In this document: positions 31,835-39,404 of the stretch, in pieces
How positions within the stretch are numbered: the stretch's first letter is position 1
Layout: the number at the start of each line of letters is the position of its first letter
Origin: Myxococcota bacterium
GTDB lineage: Bacteria; Myxococcota_A; UBA9042; DTJE01
Reading direction: 5' to 3'
DNA length: 39,404 nt
Assembly (NCBI GenBank): GCA_017994695.1
Contig: JAGOKF010000034.1
Coordinates: forward strand, 1 to 39,404
Notes under the pieces: generated by a model
The model's input: the letters and a program-made list of their open reading frames with translations, nothing else
Database searches by the model: none
Told to the model about the DNA's origin: nothing
Made by a program: the position numbers and the translations under genes

Positions 31835-33493
31835 TCAGACTCGGATGCGGAACTCCTTCCAGGCGGCGTGTTTCAGTTCGTCCCGGAAGCGGGGGTCCGC
31901 GACGCTGATCAGGTTCCGGACGAACCGGTGCTGGTCCTGGCCGGACAACTGGGCGACTCCGTGCTCGGTCACCAGGAAGAAGCGGGCGCCGTCCCGGCCT
32001 CCCATCAGGTCTGGGCCGATGTAGGAAATCGGGGTCCCCTCGGGGAGGAACGGGAAGATGGACGACCGCAACTTGCCCTCGGGGGTCGTGTGGGTGGACT
32101 TCATGCAGAAGTAGGAGACGCCGCCCTTCGAGAGCCCCCGGTTGATCGTCGCACCGCCCCCGACGCCCGAGAAGTGGTTCCGGTCCCGGCCGCCGGCGTT
32201 GATGTGCCCCTGGAAGTCGATGGAGAGGCAGTTGTTGATGCCCATGCCATAGTGGAAACCCTCGGGGATCACGACCCGGGAGGCCGGGGCCACGATGGCG
32301 GCCGGGTTGTTGTGCAGCTTCCGGTAGAAGTCGCTGCCCTCGGTGCAGATGGTGAAGGTCGCCACCATCTTGCCGTCCAGCATCGTGCGCCGTCCGTCCC
32401 GCTCGATGAAGTGGGTTCCGGCGATCTTCCCCGCCTCGAAGAGGTCCCAGGTGAAGGGCTCCAGCATCTCGGTGTAGCAGCGCCCCGTCCACGAGGATCC
32501 ACGCAGGTGCTTGATCACCAGCACGCCCGTCCCCCCGAATCCCACCTGGATGGCCCGGCCGGCCGTGAAGCGGAGGTTCGTTTCGATGTGGTTCGCCGCG
32601 TTCTCCGCGATGGTCACCTCGGCCGGCGCCGGGTTGTCGAAGGAGTTGGCCGGGAGGGCCGGGAGGCGTCCCTGGTCCTCCACCACGAACAGTTTCCCCG
32701 CCCGGGCCAGTCCCTCGAACTTCTGGATGTGGACGGTGTTCGGGGCGTCGTCCCCGTACCCGCGGGTGAAGGGGTACTGGGGGTTCAGGTAGAGCAGGAT
32801 GTTGATGGTCCGGAATTCCAGCGCCTTGTCCAGGATCTCCCCGTTGGCCCCGTTGGCGAGTCCGTGGGACAGGAGGCCCTCCTCGTTGGGAGGGGTCATC
32901 ACCAGCACGAAGGTGTCCACCTGGGGATTGTTGTCCGGGTCGAACCCCATGCTGTCCACGGCGTCGGGGAAGTGGATGGACTGCATTCTCGTGATGCCCA
33001 TCCGGGTGGTGTTGCGCCCGACATATTCGCTGTAGAGCAGGCGGGTGATCAGGTTGTCCGGGATCACCGCGTTGGTGGCCGGCCCGATGAAGGGGGACGT
33101 GAAGGTGATCCGGCGGCGCTGGAGTTCCTCGTAGTGGGCGATCAGGCGCCGGAGGCCGTCCAGTTTCTTCGTGGTCAGGTGGAACTTCCGGGCCAGTCTT
33201 CCCACCAGCGAGTCGGCCGCCGAGGAGGTCGCCAGTCCCTCCATCCAGCCCTTCGCCTGGAGGGCATCCCCCAGGCAGACCTGGTAGGGCGCCATGAACA
33301 GGGCCTGTCGGATGTCCAGGTCGTGGAGGTCCTCCCGGAGGATGTGGGCCCACAGGCTCTCGTAGAAGGTGGTCGGCTCCGAAGTGGCGAAGCCCGAGGC
33401 CACGGTCATCCCGGAACGCACGCTCCGCCGAAGGGCCTCCTCGTTGGACAGGACGCAGTCCGCGAAGAACGACGGGTAGGACGCCAGAGCCAT
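31835..33493 (-). CDS. Acetyl-CoA hydrolase/transferase family protein (acetate-type CoA transferase)
   Basis: The protein has 552 residues. The start at 33493 is used because an upstream Met (33577) overlaps promoter sequence. The C-terminal core has NCLSIDFQGHINAGG, the Gly-rich GVGGGATINRGLSKGG, and VTEHGVAQLSGQDQHRFVRNLISVADPRFRDEL, all family signatures. Enzymes of this family move CoA between acyl-CoA (acetyl, succinyl, butyryl, propionyl) and acetate, or hydrolyse acetyl-CoA. In anaerobes this saves the CoA bond energy. The acyl partner cannot be assigned from sequence. It lies downstream of PPi-phosphofructokinase on the same strand but has its own candidate promoter. Confidence 0.88.
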   Translation of the reverse strand: MALASYPSFFADCVLSNEEALRRSVRSGMTVASGFATSEPTTFYESLWAHILREDLHDLDIRQALFMAPYQVCLGDALQAKGWMEGLATSSAADSLVGRLARKFHLTTKKLDGLRRLIAHYEELQRRRITFTSPFIGPATNAVIPDNLITRLLYSEYVGRNTTRMGITRMQSIHFPDAVDSMGFDPDNNPQVDTFVLVMTPPNEEGLLSHGLANGANGEILDKALEFRTINILLYLNPQYPFTRGYGDDAPNTVHIQKFEGLARAGKLFVVEDQGRLPALPANSFDNPAPAEVTIAENAANHIETNLRFTAGRAIQVGFGGTGVLVIKHLRGSSWTGRCYTEMLEPFTWDLFEAGKIAGTHFIERDGRRTMLDGKMVATFTICTEGSDFYRKLHNNPAAIVAPASRVVIPEGFHYGMGINNCLSIDFQGHINAGGRDRNHFSGVGGGATINRGLSKGGVSYFCMKSTHTTPEGKLRSSIFPFLPEGTPISYIGPDLMGGRDGARFFLVTEHGVAQLSGQDQHRFVRNLISVADPRFRDELKHAAWKEFRIRV

Positions 33494-33577
33494 CGACACC
33501 CCCTTCTGGAAGGAAAGACCTGGCGGGCCGTCGCCCTTCGCACAATCAGCATCCCGGTCCGGTCCGCCCTGGCGCAA

Positions 33578-33606
33578 TAACTAGCATCATCGGGAACGGG
33601 GAGCAA
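33578..33606 (-). promoter_or_regulatory. Candidate promoter of the CoA transferase gene
   Basis: Minus strand TTGCTC (33601-33606) and TAGTTA (33578-33583) are 17 bases apart, giving a start near 33571 and a leader of about 78 bases. Confidence 0.4.
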
Positions 33607-33688
33607 GATTCTCTTTTCAGGCCGGAAATCGCGGACTCGGGGGCCGGAAACCTGGCTTCCCGCCTGGATTCGCGGGGATCGAAGGCGG

Positions 33689-34936
33689 TCAGGACATGCC
33701 CCGGAGACGCCCGCGCACCGGGGAGGGACCGGCCAGGGGGCGGGCGTAGTCCAGGAATGCCTGGGTGACGTCCGGTCGGCCGGGATCCAGGTACTCCGGC
33801 GGAAGCGCCCGGGTCTCCCGGGAGACGTTCCGCAGTTCGGTCCGGTCGTAAGAGACCCGATAGGCCGGTCCCCCGTCCCGGATCATCACCACCGACCCGT
33901 CGGCCCACTGCCCCGAGAGGGCGAAACGGACCGCCTGGCGACCGCACTCCCGGGCCTCGATGGCATCCACCTCGGACACCACGCCCGGGAAGGACCGCTG
34001 GAGATAGCCGAAGGTGTCGGCGCGGATCCGCAGTTTCCGGCCCAGGCGACCCTCCACGCCGAGTCCCTGGCGGACCTGGTCCGCCAGCCAGTCCCCGAGC
34101 ATCCCGCTGCCCGACAACTGGACGTTCGCGTGGGTGTCCCGCTCGACCTGCTTCGCGGCCTTCTCGGCCAGCGTCTCGGCGACGGTGCGGCCCCGGGGGT
34201 CGGTCCCGTCCACGATTCCCTCGGAAACGGCCACGACGCAGCGGCCCAGTCGCCGGTAGACGTCCTCGACGTCCGCCAGGAACCGGTCCAGGAAGAAGGG
34301 GCGTTCCGGGGGATAGACGAGGTGGGGGCCGTCGTCGGGGTCCCGGCGGAACAGCGCCGAGGCGGCGGTCAGGAAGCCGGCATGGCGTCCCATCACGACG
34401 TCGATCTTGATCCCAGGAAGCGACCGGTTGTCGAGGTCATCGCCCAGGAAGGCCGAGGCCACGAATCGGGCGGCGCTGCCGTACCCGGGGCAGTGGTCCG
34501 TCACCCGCAGGTCGTTGTCCACGGTCTTCGGGATGTGGAAGCAGTGCAGGTCGTAGCCCGCCGACAGGGCCGCCTCGTGGACGATGTGGACGGTCTCGGC
34601 CGAATCGTTTCCCCCGATGTAGAAGAAGAACCGGACGTCCTGGCGCCGGAGCACCTCGAAGACCTGGTGGCACTCCTCGTGGGAGGGCTTGTGGCGCACG
34701 CTGCCGAGCGCCGACGAGGGGGTCCGGGCCACGTCCTCCAGCACGTCCCCGGGCTCCGCGAAGAGGTCCACGAAATCGTTGGCCAGGATGCCCCGGATGG
34801 CATGACGGGCTCCCAGCAGCCTGGGAATGGCCCCGCTGGCCCGGGCGGCCTCGATCACCCCCACCAGGCTCTGGTTGATCACGGCGGTCGGTCCGCCGGA
34901 CTGGCCGACGACGGCGTTGCCGGAGATGCGGTTCAT
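33689..34936 (-). CDS. pfp: Diphosphate-type 6-phosphofructokinase
   Basis: The protein has 415 residues, and GGGAGGATCTTG precedes the ATG at 34936. VVGQSGGPTAVINQS forms the N-terminal nucleotide/diphosphate loop. GGNDS (108-112) replaces the GGDGS of ATP enzymes, and PKTVDNDL (136-143) supplies Lys and catalytic Asp; both changes mark the PPi-using type, as does TDHCPGYGSAARF. MGRHAGFLTA is the substrate-site segment. The reaction is the reversible phosphorylation of fructose 6-phosphate with PPi, so it can act in glycolysis and gluconeogenesis and saves ATP. It is common in anaerobes. It would need an assay to exclude ATP use. Confidence 0.9.
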   Translation of the reverse strand: MNRISGNAVVGQSGGPTAVINQSLVGVIEAARASGAIPRLLGARHAIRGILANDFVDLFAEPGDVLEDVARTPSSALGSVRHKPSHEECHQVFEVLRRQDVRFFFYIGGNDSAETVHIVHEAALSAGYDLHCFHIPKTVDNDLRVTDHCPGYGSAARFVASAFLGDDLDNRSLPGIKIDVVMGRHAGFLTAASALFRRDPDDGPHLVYPPERPFFLDRFLADVEDVYRRLGRCVVAVSEGIVDGTDPRGRTVAETLAEKAAKQVERDTHANVQLSGSGMLGDWLADQVRQGLGVEGRLGRKLRIRADTFGYLQRSFPGVVSEVDAIEARECGRQAVRFALSGQWADGSVVMIRDGGPAYRVSYDRTELRNVSRETRALPPEYLDPGRPDVTQAFLDYARPLAGPSPVRGRLRGMS

Positions 34937-34992
34937 CAAGATCCTCCCTGTCCGGAGTGGTCCGCCCGGCCGACCCGGCACGGACGAACCGC

Positions 34993-35021
34993 TTTCTACG
35001 GGAGGCGGGTCCGGTCGTCAA
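34993..35021 (-). promoter_or_regulatory. pfp promoter
   Basis: Minus strand TTGACG (35016-35021) and TAGAAA (34993-34998) are 17 bases apart, a good sigma-70-type match. Transcription would start near 34986, about 50 bases before the ATG. Confidence 0.62.
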
Positions 35022-35067
35022 GACGAAAGACCGGTCGATGGAAGGGCGCGGGAAGCGGGGTGAACAA

Positions 35068-38000
35068 TCAGGTGTTCCGGGTCGCGCGGTTCCGGCGGAA
35101 TCCCCACAGGACCAGCGGCAGCAGCCAGACCGGGAGTGCGGTCCGGGGCGCCCGGGAGGAGCACCCTCCCCCCTTGCCCTGGGACCCGGCGTCCTCCCCG
35201 GCATCCACGGTCACCAGGTCCAGGGGAATGGTCCCCCGGTCCGTTCCCGCGTCCGCCCCCGGCTCCCGTCCGTCGGTTCCCGGATCGGGCGGCACGGCAT
35301 CGCCTCCCGGTAGATCCTGGCCCGGGGTCGCGTCGGTTCCCGGGAGATCCTCGGCCAGGGCCTCCGGCGGCGCCGTGTCGCTGCCGGGCAGATCCCCGGG
35401 GGCCGCATCCCCGGCTCCCGTGTCCTCGCCCTCGGGCATCCCGGTGTCCTCCCCGGCATCGGGGGGAACCGGGACGTCCCGGACCACGATGGAGACCTGG
35501 TCGGGCGCGCTGGTCGCGATCCCGTCGAACACAACGAGCTGGAAGACCAGCACGGTGTCCGCCTCCACCGACGGCCCCGTGAAGGAGGGGCCCGGGACCC
35601 GGGAGTCGTCCAGGGAGACCTCGGGGCCGGCGACCTGGACCCAGGCAAAGGTGAGGGAATCCCCGTCGGGGTCGCTGGAGGCGCTGCCATCGAGCCGCAC
35701 CGCGGTCCCCTCGGCGACCTCCTGGTCGGCCCCGGCGTCGGCCACGGGGGCCCGGTTGGCGATGCAGGCCGCCCCGACGCACCGGTAGCCCGGGATGCAG
35801 TCCCGGCCGTCGTCGCAGGTGCTCCGGCAGGTCTTTTCCTCGGTGCATCCCGCATAGGGACTGCAGTCCACGGTGCCCCCGTCGCGGCAGGTCCCGTCGA
35901 TGCAGGAATCCGGCCTGACCAGCAGCCCGTCCCTGCATGAGTAGCCGTCGCCGCAGGCGGTCCCGTCGAGACGATTCTCGGCGATGCAGGATCGGGTCGT
36001 TTCGGAACAGACGCCGATCCGGCATTCCTCGGTGAGACCCGAGCAGTCCCTGGGGTCGCCCGCCGTGCAGACCCCCGCGAGGCACTGGTCGGACACGGTG
36101 CAATAGAGGCCGTCTTCGCAGCGGGTGCCATCCTCCTTGCTGGTCCAGGCGACCGCCGTCTTCCCGGGCTGGCAGATCTGGCAGGGATTGCCTGGATTCT
36201 GGGCATCGGCGGGGTGACAGGTCCCCTCGATCAGGCATCCCGACGTCACGGGGTGGACACAGGCCCCCTGGAAGCACCGGTCGGAGGTGCACGAGAGGCC
36301 GTCGCTGGCACAGGCCGTCTGGTCCTCCACCGGGACGTGCTCGCAGACCCCGCCGCGGCACTGGTCCAGCGTGCACTCGTTCTGGTCCGACAGGCAGGGG
36401 GTGCCGTCCTCCACCGGGGGCTGGCTGCACTGGCCGGTCGCGGGGTCGCAGGACCCGGCCTGGTGGCAGGCGTCCTGGGCGACGCAGGTCACCGGGTCCT
36501 CGCCGACGCAGGCCCCGGCGCGGCACCGATCCTGGCGCGTGCAGAGGTTCCCGTCGTCGCAGGGCGGGTCCCCCGGTACCGGGTCGTGGCGGCAGGTCCC
36601 GCTCCCGCAGACGTCCAGCGTGCACGGATTTCCGTCCGAGGTGCAGGCATTTCCGTCGTCGGCGGCGACGCAGGTTCCTCCGGCGCAGGCCTGGCACTCG
36701 GGGCACTGGACGTTGGCGCACAGATCCGAGCACTGCCCGTCGGCGGTGCAGCCGAAGCCCTCGGGACAGGTCCCGCAGAGGGTGCAGCCGTCCGGGGAGG
36801 TCCCGCAGACCCGGGTGCCGCAGGTGTTCGGGACGCCCGGGTGGGTGCAGGTCCCGGCCAGGCACCAGTCCTCGGTGCAGCGGTCGCCGTCATCGGGGCA
36901 GGGCGTCCGGTCCTCCCGGGGGACCTTCACGCAGGCCCGCAGCCCCTCGTCGCAGGTCGCGCCGTTGCACGCGTCGGCGACCGCCGAGCAGTCCCGGAAG
37001 GACCCGCCCTGGCAGACGGCGTTTGCGGCGCAGGTGTCCCCGGTCGTGCAGAAGAGGCCGTCCTCGCAGGGGCTGCCCGGGGGCTTGTCGGTCCAGCGGG
37101 TCCGGTTCGCCGGGGCGCACCACTGGCAGGGGTTCTGGGGGTTGTCCTGCCCCGAGGTCCGGCAGGTCCCGTCGATCAGGCAGCCGGTGGAGACGAAATG
37201 GGTGCAGGCCCCGACCGAGCAGACGTCCGAGGTGCACGGGAGTCCGTCATCCTCGCAGGGCGTCCCGTCGTCGACGGGGCTCCAGGCGGTGGGGTTCGCC
37301 GGGTTGCATGCCTGGCAGGGGTTGGCCGGGTTCGGCTGGCCGGGGGAGTAGCAGGTCCCGCCGATCAGGCAGCCCGCCGGTCCCGGGGCGTGGAGGCATC
37401 CCCGGACCTCGTCGCACTGGTCCGCGGTGCAGAACAGGCCGTCGTCGCAGAGTTCGGTCCAGCAGGGAACCGCGCGCACCCGGCCCCATCCATGGGCGTT
37501 GTCCCGTCCGGCGGGGCCCAGGTCCACGGCCGCCAGCCGCATCTGCGTCTCGGCCACGTCGGGGTTCCCGCCGGCCAGTTGCAGGAACAGGGCGGCCACC
37601 CCGGCCGCGTGGGGAGTGGCGGCCGAGGTTCCCCCGAAGCCGTCGGGGGTCGTGCTGTTCTTCGGGTAGGTGACCGTCGAGACGCTGGTCGGGGCCGTGA
37701 ACTCCGGCTTGGGGAGGGTCGTCCCGTCGGGGCGGGGATGGCTGGGACCCTGGCTGCTGTAGTCGGCCAGTGCGTCCGACAGGTAGGTCGCTCCGATGCA
37801 GATCACCCGCTCCCCAACGCAGGGGCTGACGACGCTCTGGGCCGGGGTCCGGAGCGCGGGCTCGATCAGAGGCAGTTCGTCCCCGAAGAGGTTCACCACG
37901 TGGAGGTCGAAGGGGCGGTTCGGCGCGGCGGTGCTCTTCTTCGCCACCACGACGCCGTACACCGCCTGCAGGGGAGCATAGACGCCGATCCACTCCCGGG

Positions 38001-39255
38001 GGAAGGCCGCCCCGTTCTGGGTGGTCGTCGAGGAGGTCACCAGGGCCCAGGTGGAATTCGCCTCGTCGAAATAGACCAGGTAGAGGTCGTAGTCCACCGT
38101 GGAGTTCGGCGTCCCGTCGTTCTGGCCCCAGTCGTCCCAGACCAGTCCCACCACGATGGGGGCGTCCTGGGGGATGTAGTAGATGTCGGTCCCGTCGTCG
38201 GCCAGGATCAGGATGTTGCCTCCCTGTGAATAGAACTGGTGGTACTCCGGGACCGAGGAGGGGGTGAAGGTGGCCCGGTAATGGGCATTTCCGTCATTGC
38301 CCGCCGCCGCGGTGAACAGGATCCCCGCGTCCCGGGCCGAGGAGGCCTTCCGGGCCGCCGGTCCCCGGCCGTCCACCCCCTCCCACTGGTAGGTCCCGGT
38401 GGAGGTGGTGATCACGTGGACGCCCTGGGAGATCAGCCAGTCCACGGCGCTCCGGAAGGTGACCTCCGAGTCGAAGTTCACCAGGTACAACTGGGCGTCG
38501 GGGACCAGGTCGTGGACCACCTCGGCCACCGCGACCCCGTGGACCTCCCCGCCTCCCGTGATGTCCCCGGGGGCCGCGCCGTAGAAGGACCGGGTGGTCA
38601 CCGAGGCGGGCAGTTCGCTTCCCAGCAGGGACTGGTAGCCGGAGAAGCCCACGTCCACGATGCCCACCTTCCGTCCCTGCCCGCGGATGTCCAGGGCGTG
38701 GAGCGTCGTCGCCTTCACGTGGGCCGCACCCTCGGACATCACGGTCCGTTCGGGCAACCTGGGCGCGGTGACGGCCCGGACGCCGGGGGCTGCCGCCAGC
38801 CGGGCCAGGTCCTCCAGGCGGACCCAGCCCTGGACCTGTCGATCTGAGGCCGCGTCCACCAGCACGTCCACGCCCTCGAGATCCAGGCGTTCCCCCCGGA
38901 AGGCGTCGGCCGGGCGATCCAGGTGAATCACCACCTGCACCCGGTCGTCGGCCACCCGGAGGCCCCGGAAGCCGGCCGCCTGGCGGACCTTCGCCGGATC
39001 CAAGGGCAGTCCGTCCTGGGACAGGAGGTCCCCGATCCCGTCGGCCAGGCGGGCCCAGGGGGTGGACTCCCGGGCCGCCCGGATCCCGATCGGTGCCCGC
39101 TGGAGGTCCTGGCGACTGAAGGGGGCACGGGGTCGGGCGACCTGGCCGTGGACGACCGGGGTCTCTGGCCGATCCCCGGTGGTTTCGAATCCGGGGGCAC
39201 CCTGGCATCCCAGCAGAACCATGCCGCACGCAAGGGACCATCCGACGCGACTCAT
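35068..39255 (-). CDS. Subtilisin-family (S8) protease with Cys-rich repeats, PKD domain and MYXO-CTERM-like tail
   Basis: The protein has 1395 residues. The ATG at 39255 follows AAGGAGGCCGGG and gives a signal with lipobox VLLGC (Cys17). A propeptide-like region (about 30-180) precedes the S8 domain with Asp201 (GIVDVGF), His239 (GEVHGVAVAEV), oxyanion Asn320 (AAAGNDGN) and Ser544 (GGTSAATPHAAGVAA), so it should be active. Cys-rich modules like those in the 1884-residue lipoprotein fill about 598-1165. A PKD domain follows (ADAGADQEVAEGTAVRLDGS). Next come an acidic Asp/Gly/Pro-rich linker and a tail of GGGCSS, a hydrophobic helix (LPVWLLPLVLWGF) and RRNRA, matching MYXO-CTERM sorting signals. 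It is a surface or secreted protease; the substrate is unknown. Confidence 0.92.
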   Translation of the reverse strand: MSRVGWSLACGMVLLGCQGAPGFETTGDRPETPVVHGQVARPRAPFSRQDLQRAPIGIRAARESTPWARLADGIGDLLSQDGLPLDPAKVRQAAGFRGLRVADDRVQVVIHLDRPADAFRGERLDLEGVDVLVDAASDRQVQGWVRLEDLARLAAAPGVRAVTAPRLPERTVMSEGAAHVKATTLHALDIRGQGRKVGIVDVGFSGYQSLLGSELPASVTTRSFYGAAPGDITGGGEVHGVAVAEVVHDLVPDAQLYLVNFDSEVTFRSAVDWLISQGVHVITTSTGTYQWEGVDGRGPAARKASSARDAGILFTAAAGNDGNAHYRATFTPSSVPEYHQFYSQGGNILILADDGTDIYYIPQDAPIVVGLVWDDWGQNDGTPNSTVDYDLYLVYFDEANSTWALVTSSTTTQNGAAFPREWIGVYAPLQAVYGVVVAKKSTAAPNRPFDLHVVNLFGDELPLIEPALRTPAQSVVSPCVGERVICIGATYLSDALADYSSQGPSHPRPDGTTLPKPEFTAPTSVSTVTYPKNSTTPDGFGGTSAATPHAAGVAALFLQLAGGNPDVAETQMRLAAVDLGPAGRDNAHGWGRVRAVPCWTELCDDGLFCTADQCDEVRGCLHAPGPAGCLIGGTCYSPGQPNPANPCQACNPANPTAWSPVDDGTPCEDDGLPCTSDVCSVGACTHFVSTGCLIDGTCRTSGQDNPQNPCQWCAPANRTRWTDKPPGSPCEDGLFCTTGDTCAANAVCQGGSFRDCSAVADACNGATCDEGLRACVKVPREDRTPCPDDGDRCTEDWCLAGTCTHPGVPNTCGTRVCGTSPDGCTLCGTCPEGFGCTADGQCSDLCANVQCPECQACAGGTCVAADDGNACTSDGNPCTLDVCGSGTCRHDPVPGDPPCDDGNLCTRQDRCRAGACVGEDPVTCVAQDACHQAGSCDPATGQCSQPPVEDGTPCLSDQNECTLDQCRGGVCEHVPVEDQTACASDGLSCTSDRCFQGACVHPVTSGCLIEGTCHPADAQNPGNPCQICQPGKTAVAWTSKEDGTRCEDGLYCTVSDQCLAGVCTAGDPRDCSGLTEECRIGVCSETTRSCIAENRLDGTACGDGYSCRDGLLVRPDSCIDGTCRDGGTVDCSPYAGCTEEKTCRSTCDDGRDCIPGYRCVGAACIANRAPVADAGADQEVAEGTAVRLDGSASSDPDGDSLTFAWVQVAGPEVSLDDSRVPGPSFTGPSVEADTVLVFQLVVFDGIATSAPDQVSIVVRDVPVPPDAGEDTGMPEGEDTGAGDAAPGDLPGSDTAPPEALAEDLPGTDATPGQDLPGGDAVPPDPGTDGREPGADAGTDRGTIPLDLVTVDAGEDAGSQGKGGGCSSRAPRTALPVWLLPLVLWGFRRNRATRNT
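35760..37460 (-). repeat. Cysteine-rich repeats within the S8 protease
   Basis: About 567 residues of C-x-DGL-x-CT-x2-D-x-C and CLI-[DEG]-GTC ... NP-x-NPCQ-x-C-x-P ... W units. At least three copies of the NP-x-NPCQ-x-C element (AC, WC, IC versions) are visible, plus shorter CNDG/CDDG units. The same units build the protein at 7374-13028. Confidence 0.8.
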
Positions 39256-39276
39256 CCCGGCCTCCTTCCTGGAAGA

Positions 39277-39335
39277 AATGTACCGCACCCGGTTCCCTGG
39301 ACACAAGTTTGTACCTGACGACGCCCGCCGGTCAA
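39277..39335 (-). promoter_or_regulatory. Two candidate promoters upstream of the S8 protease
   Basis: Minus strand pair 1: TTGACC (39330-39335) and TACAAA (39308-39313), spacing 16. Pair 2: TTGTGT (39301-39306) and TACATT (39277-39282), spacing 18. The region is AT-richer than its surroundings. The second would give a leader of about 15 bases before the 39255 ATG. Confidence 0.42.
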
Positions 39336-39404
39336 GGGGGGAGTCGACGCCGACGTTCATGCGGCCTCCTGGGGGCAGTCCCTGCGGGCCTGAGCTGGGC
39401 TCCG

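Noticed and set aside
33659-33676. CCCGC/GCGGG inverted repeat after pfp
   Set aside because: Only 5 bp with no T-run; common by chance in sequence of this GC content.
36214-38229. 671-residue plus-strand frame opposite the protease
   Set aside because: It mirrors the Cys-rich and protease codons and carries no recognisable domain.

Overview
The window is GC-rich bacterial DNA, densely coded, with strong C/G-ending codon use. It looks like a Myxococcota-type or related deltaproteobacterial lineage with an anaerobic, respiratory lifestyle. The evidence is indirect. There is a MYXO-CTERM-like sorting tail on a secreted protease, MopE-type and cysteine-rich repeat proteins, Geobacter-type C4xCH/CxxCH multiheme cytochromes, a PPi-type phosphofructokinase next to an acetate-type CoA transferase, and divergent protein kinases. 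No tRNA, rRNA, insertion sequence, prophage or CRISPR array was seen.

Layout. (1) 3-6829, plus strand: a candidate porin-cytochrome electron conduit (multiheme cytochrome cut by the window edge, outer-membrane barrel, 13-heme cytochrome), followed by a sensor kinase with its own periplasmic heme motif and a sigma-54-dependent activator. (2) 6903-13028, minus strand: a DsbD-alpha-like lipoprotein and an 1884-residue cysteine-rich lipoprotein. (3) 13153-18976, minus strand: a complete TetR / HlyD / two ATPases / two ABC-2 permeases exporter operon of the CecR-YbhGFSR layout. Every junction is a 4-base overlap and it is driven by a strong, apparently leaderless promoter with an adjacent palindrome. 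(4) 19096-22090, plus strand: a CFI-box protein and a Ser/Thr kinase with a degenerate cyclase-like tail. (5) 22132-26542, minus strand: rpoN, hpf and rapZ, then a HEPN/zinc-ribbon protein and a ParA ATPase. (6) 26692-27756, plus strand: a divergent RelA/SpoT-synthetase-like protein. (7) 27753-29707, minus strand: an atypical kinase and DnaJ. (8) 29826-31776: two convergent lipoproteins (DNRLRE-like and DUF1566-like). (9) 31835-34936, minus strand: a CoA transferase and PPi-PFK. (10) 35068-39255, minus strand: a subtilisin-family protease fused to cysteine-rich repeats, a PKD domain and a MYXO-CTERM-like tail.

How the parts may work together. The first cluster reads as an electron-export module with its own redox-sensing control. 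The sigma factor its activator would need is encoded 20 kb away. The exporter, kinases, alarmone-like protein and HEPN/ParA pair are regulatory or stress-related genes. Four predicted lipoproteins share an acidic D/G/P/E-rich tract, and the two largest share the same cysteine module, suggesting a common surface architecture. The most unusual points are the heme-motif sensor kinase beside the conduit, the RelA/SpoT-like protein with a probable ATC start, the kinase-pseudocyclase fusion, the HEPN-zinc-ribbon/ParA pair, and a RapZ with Arg in place of the Walker A Lys.
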